A stretch of DNA of 64,000 nucleotides from Ligustrum vulgare (Eukaryota; Streptophyta; Magnoliopsida; Lamiales; Oleaceae). The notes below the pieces were generated by a model. That model saw only the letters and a program-made list of their open reading frames with translations, did not search any database and had not been told where the DNA came from. Below are positions 36,951 through 47,800 of this stretch, piece after piece; within the stretch, counting starts at the first letter, position 1; each line of letters begins with the position of its first letter. The stretch is from NCBI GenBank assembly GCA_963555705.1, contig OY743179.1, positions 17,678,692 through 17,742,691 of the forward strand, given 5' to 3'. Both the position numbers and the translations under genes were made by a program.

Positions 36951-37850
36951 AAAAATGTAATTAGTTTTCAAGCGGCAATGGGGGACCAAGAAACTTCGAG
37001 ACCTAAAAAATGCACATATTTAAAATATATGCATTCAATTGAATTTTTTTAAATTTGAATTTTGTCCAAAATGAATAGTGATAAATAGTAATTAATACTG
37101 TTGACAACAAAATCCAGCTGGACCTTGGACCAACACGTCTCAGCTCCTCCCTCTTGAACACGTGGATCTCCTGCGCACTGTGACAAACAATTAGTTTGTA
37201 AAAGGGGCCGAGGTGGCTCCCGTTTGCACTCCGATGCCAAAGTCAGTATTCATTTTAGGCGAATATATTATTATATATGTTGGGTGCGGGAGAGGTAAAT
37301 GTGTAAAAGAAAGAAAAGGGAGTGAGAGAAATATATCTTGTTCAGAGTGAGAAAATGCTAACCCCTTTCTTGGAGGCAATCGTGCTCCATTTATAGAGGA
37401 ACTTGTTGTCTCGGATCATGACACGTGGCATACTTTACACTTGTCTTCCCCCTAACTCTTGGAGGTGACAACCTTGCTTTTTGACCGTAATCATTGCTAT
37501 ATTTCGTAGGGGATGGGCGTCTGTCACATCTTGGTAAAGACAGTGTCACATCTCTAACTCCATCTCTTTTCTGGTCACTGCCGTAAAGCGCCCCGGCTGA
37601 GTATAAAGCACATCGGCCAGGCGTAAATCAGTTCGACTAAAAAGGTTCGCTTGACAAACCACCTCGGAATCGGACCCAAGGTGATATTTCGGACCTTAGA
37701 TATGGGTCAAGGTCCGCTGAGCCTTAGTTGGGCCCTTGCTAGTGGATCATTGTACCTCTCTTTGGGCTTGGATTCAACAAATACTATTAATTACCATTTT
37801 AGGAAATATATTTTAGGCGGTAAAATAGGCTAATATCTATTCTTAGGAAG
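36951..37850. repeat. LTR-like repeat block with embedded short repeat
   Basis: About 37090-37250 is the reverse-orientation relative of the inverted-repeat element in the PI4-kinase intron (AACACGTCTCAGCTCCTCC, CTGCGCACTGTGAC, GAGGTGGCTCCCGTTT). From 37260 to 37760 the sequence has an LTR feel: TGCTCCATTTATAGAGGAAC, GACACGTGGCA, GGAGGTGACAACC. No matching second copy or target duplication was found. Short open frames are not called. Confidence 0.4.
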
Positions 37851-37892
37851 TGTTCTCCCTTTATGTCTTACGGTTTTCTACTATGAACATAC

Positions 37893-38073
37893 TTATGTCA
37901 TGTTTGATCTCCATTATTTGAAAATCAAGTTTTTTAAATACTCAGTCTCAATCATCTATTTTAATCAAATCCATAATATTTGACTTTTCAAATAAATTTT
38001 AACCTCACATTCTCCCAAAAATATTATTTAAAACCACATTATTTCTCAAATAATGATACTCAAATAGGGGCTT
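37893..38073. mobile_element. MITE-like element (family C)
   Basis: Ends CATGTTTGATCTCCATTATTTGA at the left and TCAAATAATGATACTCAAATAGGGGC at the right form an inverted pair over about 20 bases. The element is about 180 bp and non-coding. Relatives lie at about 34900 and 35690-36040. Confidence 0.6.
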
Positions 38074-38149
38074 AGTCCTTGTTTGAGCCCTCATTATTTA
38101 CAAAATATGTTTGTAATATAAATTTTGCATATAGTATTAAACATAATTA

Positions 38150-38651
38150 AATGAACATGATGCGTAAATAAAAAAATAAAAAATTAATTTTAAGATGACA
38201 AATAAATTGATCGAAATATGAAATTGCAAAAATTATTCAGATATTTATTATTTCTTTAATCTGATAAGAAAATCAACTCGAATTGAAATTAATCATTTAG
38301 GATCAAATTATATTTAGTTAATAAATTATAAATCATTGTAGGACTTAAATAAAACAAATTTGAAATAGTGGGACATTGGGAAAAAATAAAAGATAAAAAA
38401 TAAAACTTTTACTTTTAATTTTGATGTGATTTTAGGGATGACATGTTTATAGTTGACTCTCACTTGTGAGTTCGTATTAAAGTTCTCATTGAGATTTTCG
38501 ATTTGATATCCATTTGCATATTTTTCGATTTCAAAATAATACTATAATTATTGAACGTATCCTGGTTCATTTAAATGCATCCATTTTAGGAAATGTAGTT
38601 TAAGCGGGAAAAATCTAAAAAACACGTTTTTGGGAAGTGCTCTTCTTTTAT
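38150..38651. repeat. Local duplication, unit 1
   Basis: This block and 39525-39969 plus 41540-41610 share long phrases in the same order: TTGATCGAAATATGA, ATTGCAAAAATTATTC, TCGAATTGAAATTAAT, GATGACATGTTTA and CTTGTGAGTTCGTATTAAA, then GAAATGTAGTTTA. The unit ends at the hAT-like element. The copies are diverged, so the duplication is older than the foldback insertion in unit 2. Confidence 0.7.
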
Positions 38652-38659
38652 ATAGTAAG

Positions 38660-39494
38660 CAAAGGTGGGCAAAAAAATCGGAACCGATATGACCGAACCT
38701 GAACCGAACCGAAAAAATCGGAACTGTATGGTTTTAAAAAAATAAAATAGGAAATCGGTTTTGGAATCGAAAACCGATTAGTTTTCGGTTCAAAAACCGA
38801 ACTTAGAACCGGTCTTTGATCCTTACTTTTTTTTATGATCTTAATTGGTTGTCCTAAAACTAAAAATCAAAAGAATTTGTATTTTTTTGGGTAAAGTGAA
38901 AATGATTAATTTTTTTTTTATGAAATTTGTTACATCTCTACCTCATTGTAACATTTAACTTCACACTTGGACTGAAATTCTTAGTAAATGAAAATCGAAT
39001 GACATTAACTTATTAATAAGCGAAGTTGTAAATGACCACGATGGAGTTAATTAAATATTTAAATACAAATATAAAATAATTAATAATAATGCATTTAAAA
39101 CTCATGATTCATCCCATGAGTTTACTATATTGCCATGCTCGAAAAAGCTTCTAGGCCGTTTCCTATTTTTGTTTATGAATATCTTCCGTTTCATGGAGAA
39201 TCCTATACTTTCTTTGTGGTGAAAAGATTTTCGAAATCCTTGATCTTAATATATTCGGTAGAAATTTATTTCAGGTTATTGACTCACTTCCCGAGACCTG
39301 ATGCTCCTTGATAAGGCTCTCGAAAAATAATTATTATTTTAAAACCGAATTAGAACAGAAACCGAACCAAAAGCGAATGGTTTGGTTCTTACGATTCAAT
39401 GGAATCGAATAGTTCAATTTTACAAGAACCGAAAAAGTATGGTTCAGTTCCGGTTCTTGAGATACCCAAATCGAACCACCCGACGCCCACCCCT
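38660..39494. mobile_element. hAT-like non-autonomous DNA transposon
   Basis: An 835-bp element with ends CAAAGGTGGGC and GCCCACCCCT, flanked by a perfect 8-bp direct repeat ATAGTAAG at 38652-38659 and 39495-39502. Eight-base duplications and (C/T)A..GGTGGGC ends are typical of hAT elements. Near both ends there are many CGGAACCGA/CCGAACC motifs in both orientations, which are subterminal repeats of the type bound by hAT transposases. No transposase frame is present. Confidence 0.85.
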
Positions 39495-39524
39495 ATAGTA
39501 AGTATGATACACATGGTCATATAT

Positions 39525-41610
39525 TTAAATGAATGTAACAAATTAAACAACCCGAATTGATCGAAATATGAGATTACAAAAATTATTCGGACTTAATTAA
39601 TTTACATAAAAATTTGGATATTTATTATTATTTTTTTAATTTGAAAAGAAAAGTAAATCGAATTGAAATTAATTATATATGACCAAATTAAACAAAGTTA
39701 AGAAATTATAAATATCTCTATAGACCTTAAATAAAACAATTTTAAAATATAGGGACATTGAGAAAAAGTAAAAGGTTCAAAATAAATTTTTTACTTTAAT
39801 CTTTGATATGATTTTAAGGATGACATGTTTACAGTTTACTCTAACTTGTGAGTTCGTATTAAAATTTTTGTTGAGATTTTCGATTTGATATCCACATTGC
39901 ATATTTCTCGATTTCAAAATAATAGCATAATTATAAAAAGTATTTTTATTCATTCAAATATTTCTATTTGGGTCAATAGTACAAAACGTCCCAACGTTTG
40001 ACATGTATTGTGCAAAACGTCCCAACGTTTTGATTTTTGACGCTAAACATCCCAACCTTTACAATTTTTGGTAGAAGACATCATTTCTGTCAATTTTAAC
40101 CACATTTCACCGTTAACTTCAAATTGAACAGTAAATGTCAAGGGCATTTTCGTCCAAAAAAAAAGCAGCCCATTCATAGTTGGATAATTGGCACAAAACG
40201 TCCCTACGTTTGACACTTATTGTGGAAAAACGTCCATACGTTTATTTTTTTGGCTAATAACGTCCCTACGTTTATTTTTTTGGCGAATAACGTCCCTACC
40301 TTTAAATTTTCTTGTTCATTAGTCCCCAAATTTTACTTTTCTTTCAATTTAGTCATTCCGTATTTTATTTAAAGGTAATTGTCTTCGAACGTGTATAACT
40401 TTTGATCTACAACTCCGAATTGCACTCCATTTTTTGCGTTGAACTCCAAATTCAACCATCTTTCTTATGATGTATCATGTGCTCATTTATTAAACATTTC
40501 GTTTTGACTTTTGTATAGTAGATACTTATTTTGTTAGGGCATAATTGATTGACGTAAATTGATTTCTGTAAATTTTATTGAAACAGTGAAATTTTAATTT
40601 TAGTGTCTGTTCGGCGGCCAGCGAAATTTATAAATTTGATTTATTTGACTTTGTAATCTTTTTAAGGTAAAATATTTGGTTAAAAATTGGTATGTTTAGC
40701 CCCTGTTTGAGCCATGTTATAATTTCTAATAACTTTCTGAACAACACACAATTTCTTTCTCCAATTTTTAAAAAGTGATTTGAAGAGAGAGATTGTGTGT
40801 TGTTCAGAAAGTTATTAGAGATTATAACATGGCTCAAACAGGGGCTAAACATACCAATTTTTAACCAAATATTTTACCTTAAAAAGATTACAAAGTCAAA
40901 TAAATCCAATTTATAAATTCGCTGGCCGCCGAACACACACTAAAATTAAAATTTCACTGTTTCAATAAAATTTACAGAAATCAATTTATGTCAATCAATT
41001 ATGCCCTAACAAAATAAGTATCTACTATACAAAAGTCAAAACAAAATGTTTAATAAATGAGCACATGATACATCATAAGAAAGATGGTGGAATTTGGAGT
41101 TCAACGCAAAAAACGGAGTGCAATTCGGAGTTGTAGATCAAAAGTTATACACGTTTGAAGACAATTACCTTTAAATAAAATACGGAATGACTAAATTGAA
41201 AGAAAAGTAAAATTTGGGGACTAATGAACAAGAAAATTTAAAGGTAGGGACGTTATTCGCCAAAAAAATAAACGTAGGAACGTTATTCGCCAAAAAAATA
41301 AACGTAGGGACGTTTTTCCACAATAAGTGTCAAACGTAGGGACGTTTTGTGCCAATTGAATGGACTGCTTTTTTTTGGACGAAAACGCCCTTGACATTTA
41401 CTGTTCAATTTGAAGTTACAGTGAAATGGAGTTAAAATTGATAGAAAGGATGCCTTCTATCAAAAATTGTAAAGGTTGGAATGTTTAGCGTCAAAAATCA
41501 AAACGTTTGGACGTTTTGTGCTATTAACTCTTTCTATTTTAAGAAATGTAGTTTAGACAGGAAAGTTCCAAATATGTTTTTAGAAAGTACCTTACTTATA
41601 TATAGAATGA
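39525..41610. repeat. Local duplication, unit 2, interrupted by a foldback element
   Basis: Matches unit 1 (38150-38651) over 39525-39969, and again at 41540-41610 after the foldback element (TTAAGAAATGTAGTTTAGAC against TTAGGAAATGTAGTTTAAGC in unit 1). The element at 39970-41530 therefore inserted into this copy after the duplication. Confidence 0.65.
39970..41530. mobile_element. Foldback Mutator-like element with long inverted arms
   Basis: A 1561-bp element almost entirely made of two inverted arms, left about 39970-40762 and right about 40783-41530, around a loop of roughly 20 bases. The ends are GGGTCAATAGTACAAAACG, and GAGTTAATAGCACAAAACG when the right end is read in reverse. A perfect 9-bp direct repeat TTTCTATTT flanks it (39961-39969 and 41531-41539), the signature length for Mutator-like elements. 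Each arm has several AAACGTCCC(A/T)ACGTTT repeats. The left arm has one extra unit near its tip and a few extra bases near 40177. No transposase is encoded. Confidence 0.9.
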
Positions 41611-41749
41611 TATGATGTATATTTAAGAAATTGTGAATTTAGTAAAATATATATTATGATTTATATTAAAATCTGAATTAAAATTGGTCATCTACTACAA
41701 TTCAATTATAGAAAAGTTACTCCCTAAATTTAATTTCTGAATATTCCCT

Positions 41750-41852
41750 ATCTCCCTCTCTGTAGTGACAACTCTCTCTTAACTACTGAGTAGAGCAACC
41801 GACCGGCGACTGGCGGAGCTGAGAGCTCGTAGGGTACCGGCGTATAATCTCG
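41750..41852 (+). promoter_or_regulatory. Likely 5' leader of DMS3
   Basis: A GC-richer stretch follows AT-rich repeat DNA: CTCTCTGTAGTGACAAC, then GACCGGCGACTGGCGGAGC, reaching the ATG at 41853. Composition fits a plant 5' leader. The foldback element ends only about 320 bp upstream, so the promoter must be short or overlap transposon-derived DNA. Confidence 0.45.
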
Positions 41853-44800
41853 ATGGACGTCTTGCCCCAGGTGCACCGCTTGTGTTTTTCTACTCAAATA
41901 TGATTAAGCTTCGAATTTTTTTCATAAATGTATAATTTGTAAGGCTGTGTTTGATTGGAGAATTGATTAGCCTGAAAATTATTTTTGTAAAAAATATCAA
42001 TTCAAAGTGTTTCTTTGATTTAATTTTCTAGGTAAAAAAGTAGAGAATTTTTCGCAAGTTTTGTTATTTAATTGACATTATTTTTTATAGCAAATAAAGT
42101 AAAATTTAGTTAGTTTAATATATATATATTACTTTTTTAACATATTTGTACTTAATGATAATAATGTTATTTTTTGAAGAAAAAAGTCAATTAACTACAA
42201 TAAAATTGATCAAATTGATGAAATGGCGAATGATTTCCCATCAAAATGCCAAACAAATATTTTCCACCTTTTTCAACCAAATCAGGCGTGTGAGACAATG
42301 GGTAAAAAAATTTCCATGCCAAATTTTGGTTGTCAAACACCACAAATTGAGGAAAGATGGAAAAAAAATTTCATTTTCCATGGCAAATAGCCAAATAGAG
42401 GTCAATCAAACACACCCTTTCAGTGAAAATGGTTTTACCTCTTTCATTTTTATTTTTTTTTGACAGTTATGAATGTTCTTTCAGCACTATAAATTGGAAA
42501 ATCAGTCATGCAGGTTAGGTGATGTAAACCCTTTGGTATTTGGATCAAAAATTCCCACAACAATTTAATATCAAACCTAAGAAAAGTAAAATGGTAAAAT
42601 AAACTTAAACCCAAGTTTAATTTAGCCCAAATTCTAAGGAATAAACCTTAACCCAATGGAGAGAAATAAACATGTTCATAAATTTCTTCCAACAACACAA
42701 TATTCATAAAATCCACATGAAGTCGAGAATAATACCTCAAGAGGCAACAAGATTTGAAGAGGAATTCTTATCTCTAATTTGCTCACCATGGAGACTTCAA
42801 TATTCATACATCATAAACTATGTAGGGTTTGAGAGAAAATGAGTATTAATAGTACAAAGTGAAAGAAAATATGAAAAATAGTAGAAAATGCGCATTTCTA
42901 AATGTTTCAGTAACTTTCGGTCGACCAAAATGGTCAACCGAACTACATTTCGGTCGATCGAAAATTGTCAACCGAAATTGACTGCAAGCGCCTTCTTCAG
43001 TATTTGGGTCATAACTTTTGATCCTGATGTCCGATTGAGGTGATTCAAAATGATTTGAAAATTAGAAGAAAAGATCTATAATTCTTCAGAAATAGTGAAC
43101 CTCAAATCCGAACTTTATCTTTGTCAAAACTTTAATTGAATCTTGAGCTTGATTCTTGACTTATTTTCTTGGATTGATCTCTTGTTTTAACCTTGAATAA
43201 TATTCTTTTACGCATCGAGAGTCCTTCAAAATGTACTCAAAATTTGTTTGGCTTACATAATTGATTTTTCTTTGTCGAGCTTCCTACGATTCTCATCAGA
43301 CCTTCCTTCTTCAGGATGATTCGTCCCGAATCATAGGTTTTTTCATAATATCTCATAGCACCTCCTGGATCAAATGGGAAATTATAGCCTCCATGTAGCT
43401 TGATCAACCAATAGTACTCTATTACTTGGAAGACACGAATGCATTGTATTACAAGCTTGATTGGCCGAAAGTGGTGCGACTCAAGCTTCCCATTATAATC
43501 AACCTGCAAAATTTTCTCAAGCAAAGTGGGGAGGGGATCGTTAGTTCCTCCATGTACAAGGTAGGGGTCCTTGTACTCATGATGAATCACCGTCAACTCC
43601 CCTTTCCTCACCACAAAGCTCTTCTCCTCGTCTCTTTCAACCACCACTTCTAAATTTTTATCCTCAACAACCTCCTTCACATTTTTAAGCTCATGCCACA
43701 CTTCAAAATTTTCATACTCACCCTCATCTCCCACATTTTTAAGCTCACCCTTTTTTTTCAGATGTGTAGGATCATGCATCCCTTCATTAACAATTTTAGC
43801 CTCCACAACAAGATTTGTAGTTTGATCAACTACTTCTAACTTTAACTCCCCTACCTCAAATTTTGTAGTTTGATCAACTACTTCAAACTTAATCTCCCCC
43901 TCCTTCTCAATTTCCTTACCTTGGGACTTTTCTTCCTCAAACTCCAAACTCAGAGGTAGGAGCACAACCTTTTTCCCATTCACTTGGAAGCTATACCGGT
44001 TCCTCTTTGTATAATGTCTCACATTCCTATCTCTTTGCCAAGGTCTCCCCAAAATTATATGAGTAGTGTGCATGTGAACCACATCACATAATATTTGATC
44101 ACTATAAGTACCAATGTGAAAAGTAAGAAGAACTTGTGCACTTACCCTCGCTTCCCCATAGTCACTCAACATTTGCAATTGATAAAGATTGGGATGCTTC
44201 ATTATCGGTAAACCCAATTTTTCAACTCTACTAGCACTCACCAAATTTGTATCACTCTCCCCATCTATAATTAGACTACATGGTTTATCATTCACTAGGC
44301 ACCTAGTGTAGAAATTATATCTTCCATGTTTTTCCCTCTCATTAGCAAGGGCCAAGGATGTTGGTGGCCGAGTAATCATCTTCATCACTACTCCTTCACT
44401 TTCACTACTCCCATGGAAAGATGAAATTTTCATTTTCTTAATATCAACATTTTCATTAACTCCATCTCCACTCCTATCAACCGATTCTCCTCCTATTCTA
44501 GCATCCACTCCATCCAACATTCTTTCCAATCTTCCTTCCATCTCCTCCACTTGCCTAGTAAAAGTGGTGGAAATATTTTGCAACATCTCATACAAGTCTT
44601 GAGTCATGTTGTACAAGTGTGGAAGTGTCCTCACAAATAATTCATTTCACTCGTGTTTCACTCAATTCTCCAAGGAATGTAATCAATTACACCAAAAAAA
44701 TTAAATCTTGTGATGCTTGAAACCACATACAAGCAAGAGATGCAGGAATGGATAGACACAAGAGCAAGTGGAATTTTCTTTATTTACTAAAACACAAGTA

Positions 44801-47800
44801 GATGGCTATGAATTTGTAAGACAAATATTCAAAGGCACAAGGTCACAAAGGCTTGACAAAGAACAAGGAATTACCAAGGAAGTGTTTAGTGTAGAGAAAA
44901 GAAGTTTCTAACATGAAAGTTTTCTTTGGGGCAATTTATCAAACACTCGGTAGGCACCCTTTGGAAGTCATAGAAATGCAAGTGTTTTGGTTATGAAAAT
45001 TCCCCAACAATCTCAACAATGATAGCAATTACAATACCCAAGATGTAGGAATCAAGAAATACACACGGGCATATGAATGTTTCAATTTTTTTGTAATTTT
45101 CGCAATTTTTTTTTTTTTTTTTGAATGAAGGACAACGAGAACAAGAACTTAAAGATAGGTTTACCAAATTAGAGTCAAGCTCTGATACCAAATGATGCGA
45201 ACCTCTTTGGTGTTTGGACCAAAAATTCCCACAACAATTTAATTACAAACCTAAGAAAGCTAAAATGGTAAAATAACCTAAACCCAAGTTTAATCTAACC
45301 AAAATTCTAAGGAATAAACCTAAACCCAATGGAGAGAAATAAACAAGTTCATAGATTTCTTCCAACAACACAAGATTCATAAAATCCACATGAAGTCGAG
45401 AATAATACCTCAAGAGACAACAAGATTTGAAGAGGAATTTTTACCTCTAATTTGCTCACCATGGAGACTTCAATGTTCATACATCATAAACTATGTAGGG
45501 TTTGAGAGAAAATGAGTATTAATAGTACAAAGTTAAAGAAAATATGAAAAATAGTAGAAAACGCGCGTTTCTAAATGTTTCAGTAACTTTCGGTCGACCA
45601 AAATGGTCAACCAAACTACATTTCTATCGACCGAAAATTGTCAACCGAAATAGACTGCAAGCGCCTTCTTCAGTATTTGGGTCATAACTTTTGATCCCGA
45701 TGTCCGATTGAGGTGATTCAAAATGATTTGAAAACTAGAAGAAAAGATCTATAATTCTTCAGGAAATAGTGAACCTTAAATTCGAAATATATATTTGTCA
45801 AAACTTTAATTGAATCACGAGCTTGATTCTTGGCTTCTTTTCTTGAATTGATCTCTTGTTTTAGCCTTGAATACTATTCTTTTACGCATCGAGAGTCATT
45901 CAAAATGAACTCATAATTTGTTTGGCTCACATGATTGATTTTTCTTTTTCGAGCCTCCTACGATTCTCATCATTAGGTGTAAGAGTTGAAATTGATGATT
46001 TCAGATTGAAGGTTTAAGGGGTTTTAGAAATGGTTAAATGTGGGACGAGAAACTGGAGTTATGACCTTTTGTGGTTGTTTTTGTGTTGAAATCAATCCTC
46101 CTTTTCCTCCTCCTCTTCTTCTTCTTCTTCTTCTTATTTATTATTATTATTATTTTTGTGAATGCTCTTGCATCTTTAGACATTGGAAATGCAGCCATGT
46201 ACGCGAGTGTTTATAATAGTTGAAAGACGAAAGTGAAGATGACGGTTGGGGTCTAGGGGATTTAGAATGTTGAAATGTCAGCAAAAAAAACTGAAATTTT
46301 GACTCTCTTGATTTTTATTTTTTTTATTTTTTATTTTTACATATTTTTTATGAAATTGTAGTTGTATGTGAAACTTTAATGGTATACGAGGTTTATGCAA
46401 AACTCTGCCATCAATATAGATTTGTAGAAATGTTAAAAATGTGGGCAGGGGTTATAGAAATATTAAAATGTGGTCATGGAGAAACCGAAAATATGACACT
46501 TTTGGTGCATGTTTTTACATACTTTTAGTGGCTGTTGTGGTTGTATGTGAAACATTAATGAAATTGTAGTTTTTTACAAATTTGTGTCTTCAATACAGGG
46601 AAATTCGAATTATTCAAATGACATTTTGGAAATTATGACTTTTGTTTAATGAATCTTGGGTTGTGTTTGTTAATCTACAACTTCTGTATTTTTTGTCAAA
46701 TTAAAATTTTCTTGAATCGGATCTCTCCATCTTCCCTGGCTTATGCCAGCTTCTGAATCTATAAATTTTAGTGCATTTCAAAATATTATATTTATATTTA
46801 TTTCTTCTCATTTTTTGGGGCTTGGGCGGTCTGTGGATTACAAACACAGGATAGCGATATTATAAAATGGGGTATGCCTTCGTACTCACTGATACTTTCG
46901 GACCGACTCAAACCTTTATCTACTATTTAATTGGTATTGGGGGTGGCATTTTCTCAGTGCCATATAAAGGGATACATCGGCAGAGGCTGATATGGCTCCT
47001 TGATACTGTTCAAGATTCCTTCGAGATCAACAAACAAATCATTTCCCTTGGTTATGGGATTGTTTTGCTTATTCTTACTTTCCATCAGCTTTTAAATGCT
47101 TGGACACTTCAGAATCTAGACACTCGAATTTTTTTTGTGCATGAATATGAATATATATATATATTTTAAAATCCGAAGGCTCGAGGGTGTTTCTTAATAG
47201 AATTTATAACTAACAATTGAGGATTGTAAAGTCCTCAAATTAATTCCCCACTTGTATCTTTGAGTGTTTCCTGAATACAACCTCGTGTTTACGAGTAAGC
47301 GATGCTCTTTTTTTGCCAGCATGCAAATGCAATCAATATGAGGGAATCGGTTCCCTCCTATCCATCAGGTTTGAGTTATACTAGTCAGAATATGGTTTCA
47401 GTGGAGGACATGCAAAATCGTATTCATAGTCAGCAGGCAGAATATATATTCAACTATTCAAAGGTTGTCCTTATTCCTTAGTTTCCCAAATACCAGTTGC
47501 TTTTTTAGTGAAGATATTTATAAAATTTATGTTGTGTTTTTCATTTCTCCTGTATGCCCCTACTGCTTAAGAGAAAATGACAACTGAAGTAAAACAAGTT
47601 GATTAATTGTTGCAGAAACTTGAGGAAGATTTACTTGTGTTAGCGCAAAAAATTAAGCATTACGATGACAATGTCAAGTGCTTAAAGACATGGCAAAACA
47701 AATTGGAGGAGTCAATTTTAGATATGCAAGGTATTTCATTTACACGCACTTCCAATATGCAAAAAGAAATATTTATGTTAAGAGTTTTATTCATGCTGCT

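Larger units (their letters stand above)
42520..45972 (-). mobile_element. Non-autonomous LTR retrotransposon in DMS3 intron 1
   Basis: LTRs at 42520-43298 (779 bp) and 45193-45972 (780 bp) are direct repeats with the palindromic ends TGATG...CATCA. They are flanked by the TTAGG duplication. Read on the minus strand, the primer site TGGTATCAGAGC (45190-45179) lies just inside the right LTR and a purine tract (about 43314-43299) lies just before the left LTR. The element therefore runs antisense to DMS3. The 1.9-kb interior encodes only a gag-start and protease-like protein; RT, RNase H and integrase are absent. The LTRs differ at many positions, so it is much older than the LARD-like element. 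Confidence 0.88.

Noticed and set aside
40628..40852. 74-codon frame at the centre of the foldback element
   Set aside because: It spans the hairpin loop, is built of palindromic arm sequence, and has no domain.
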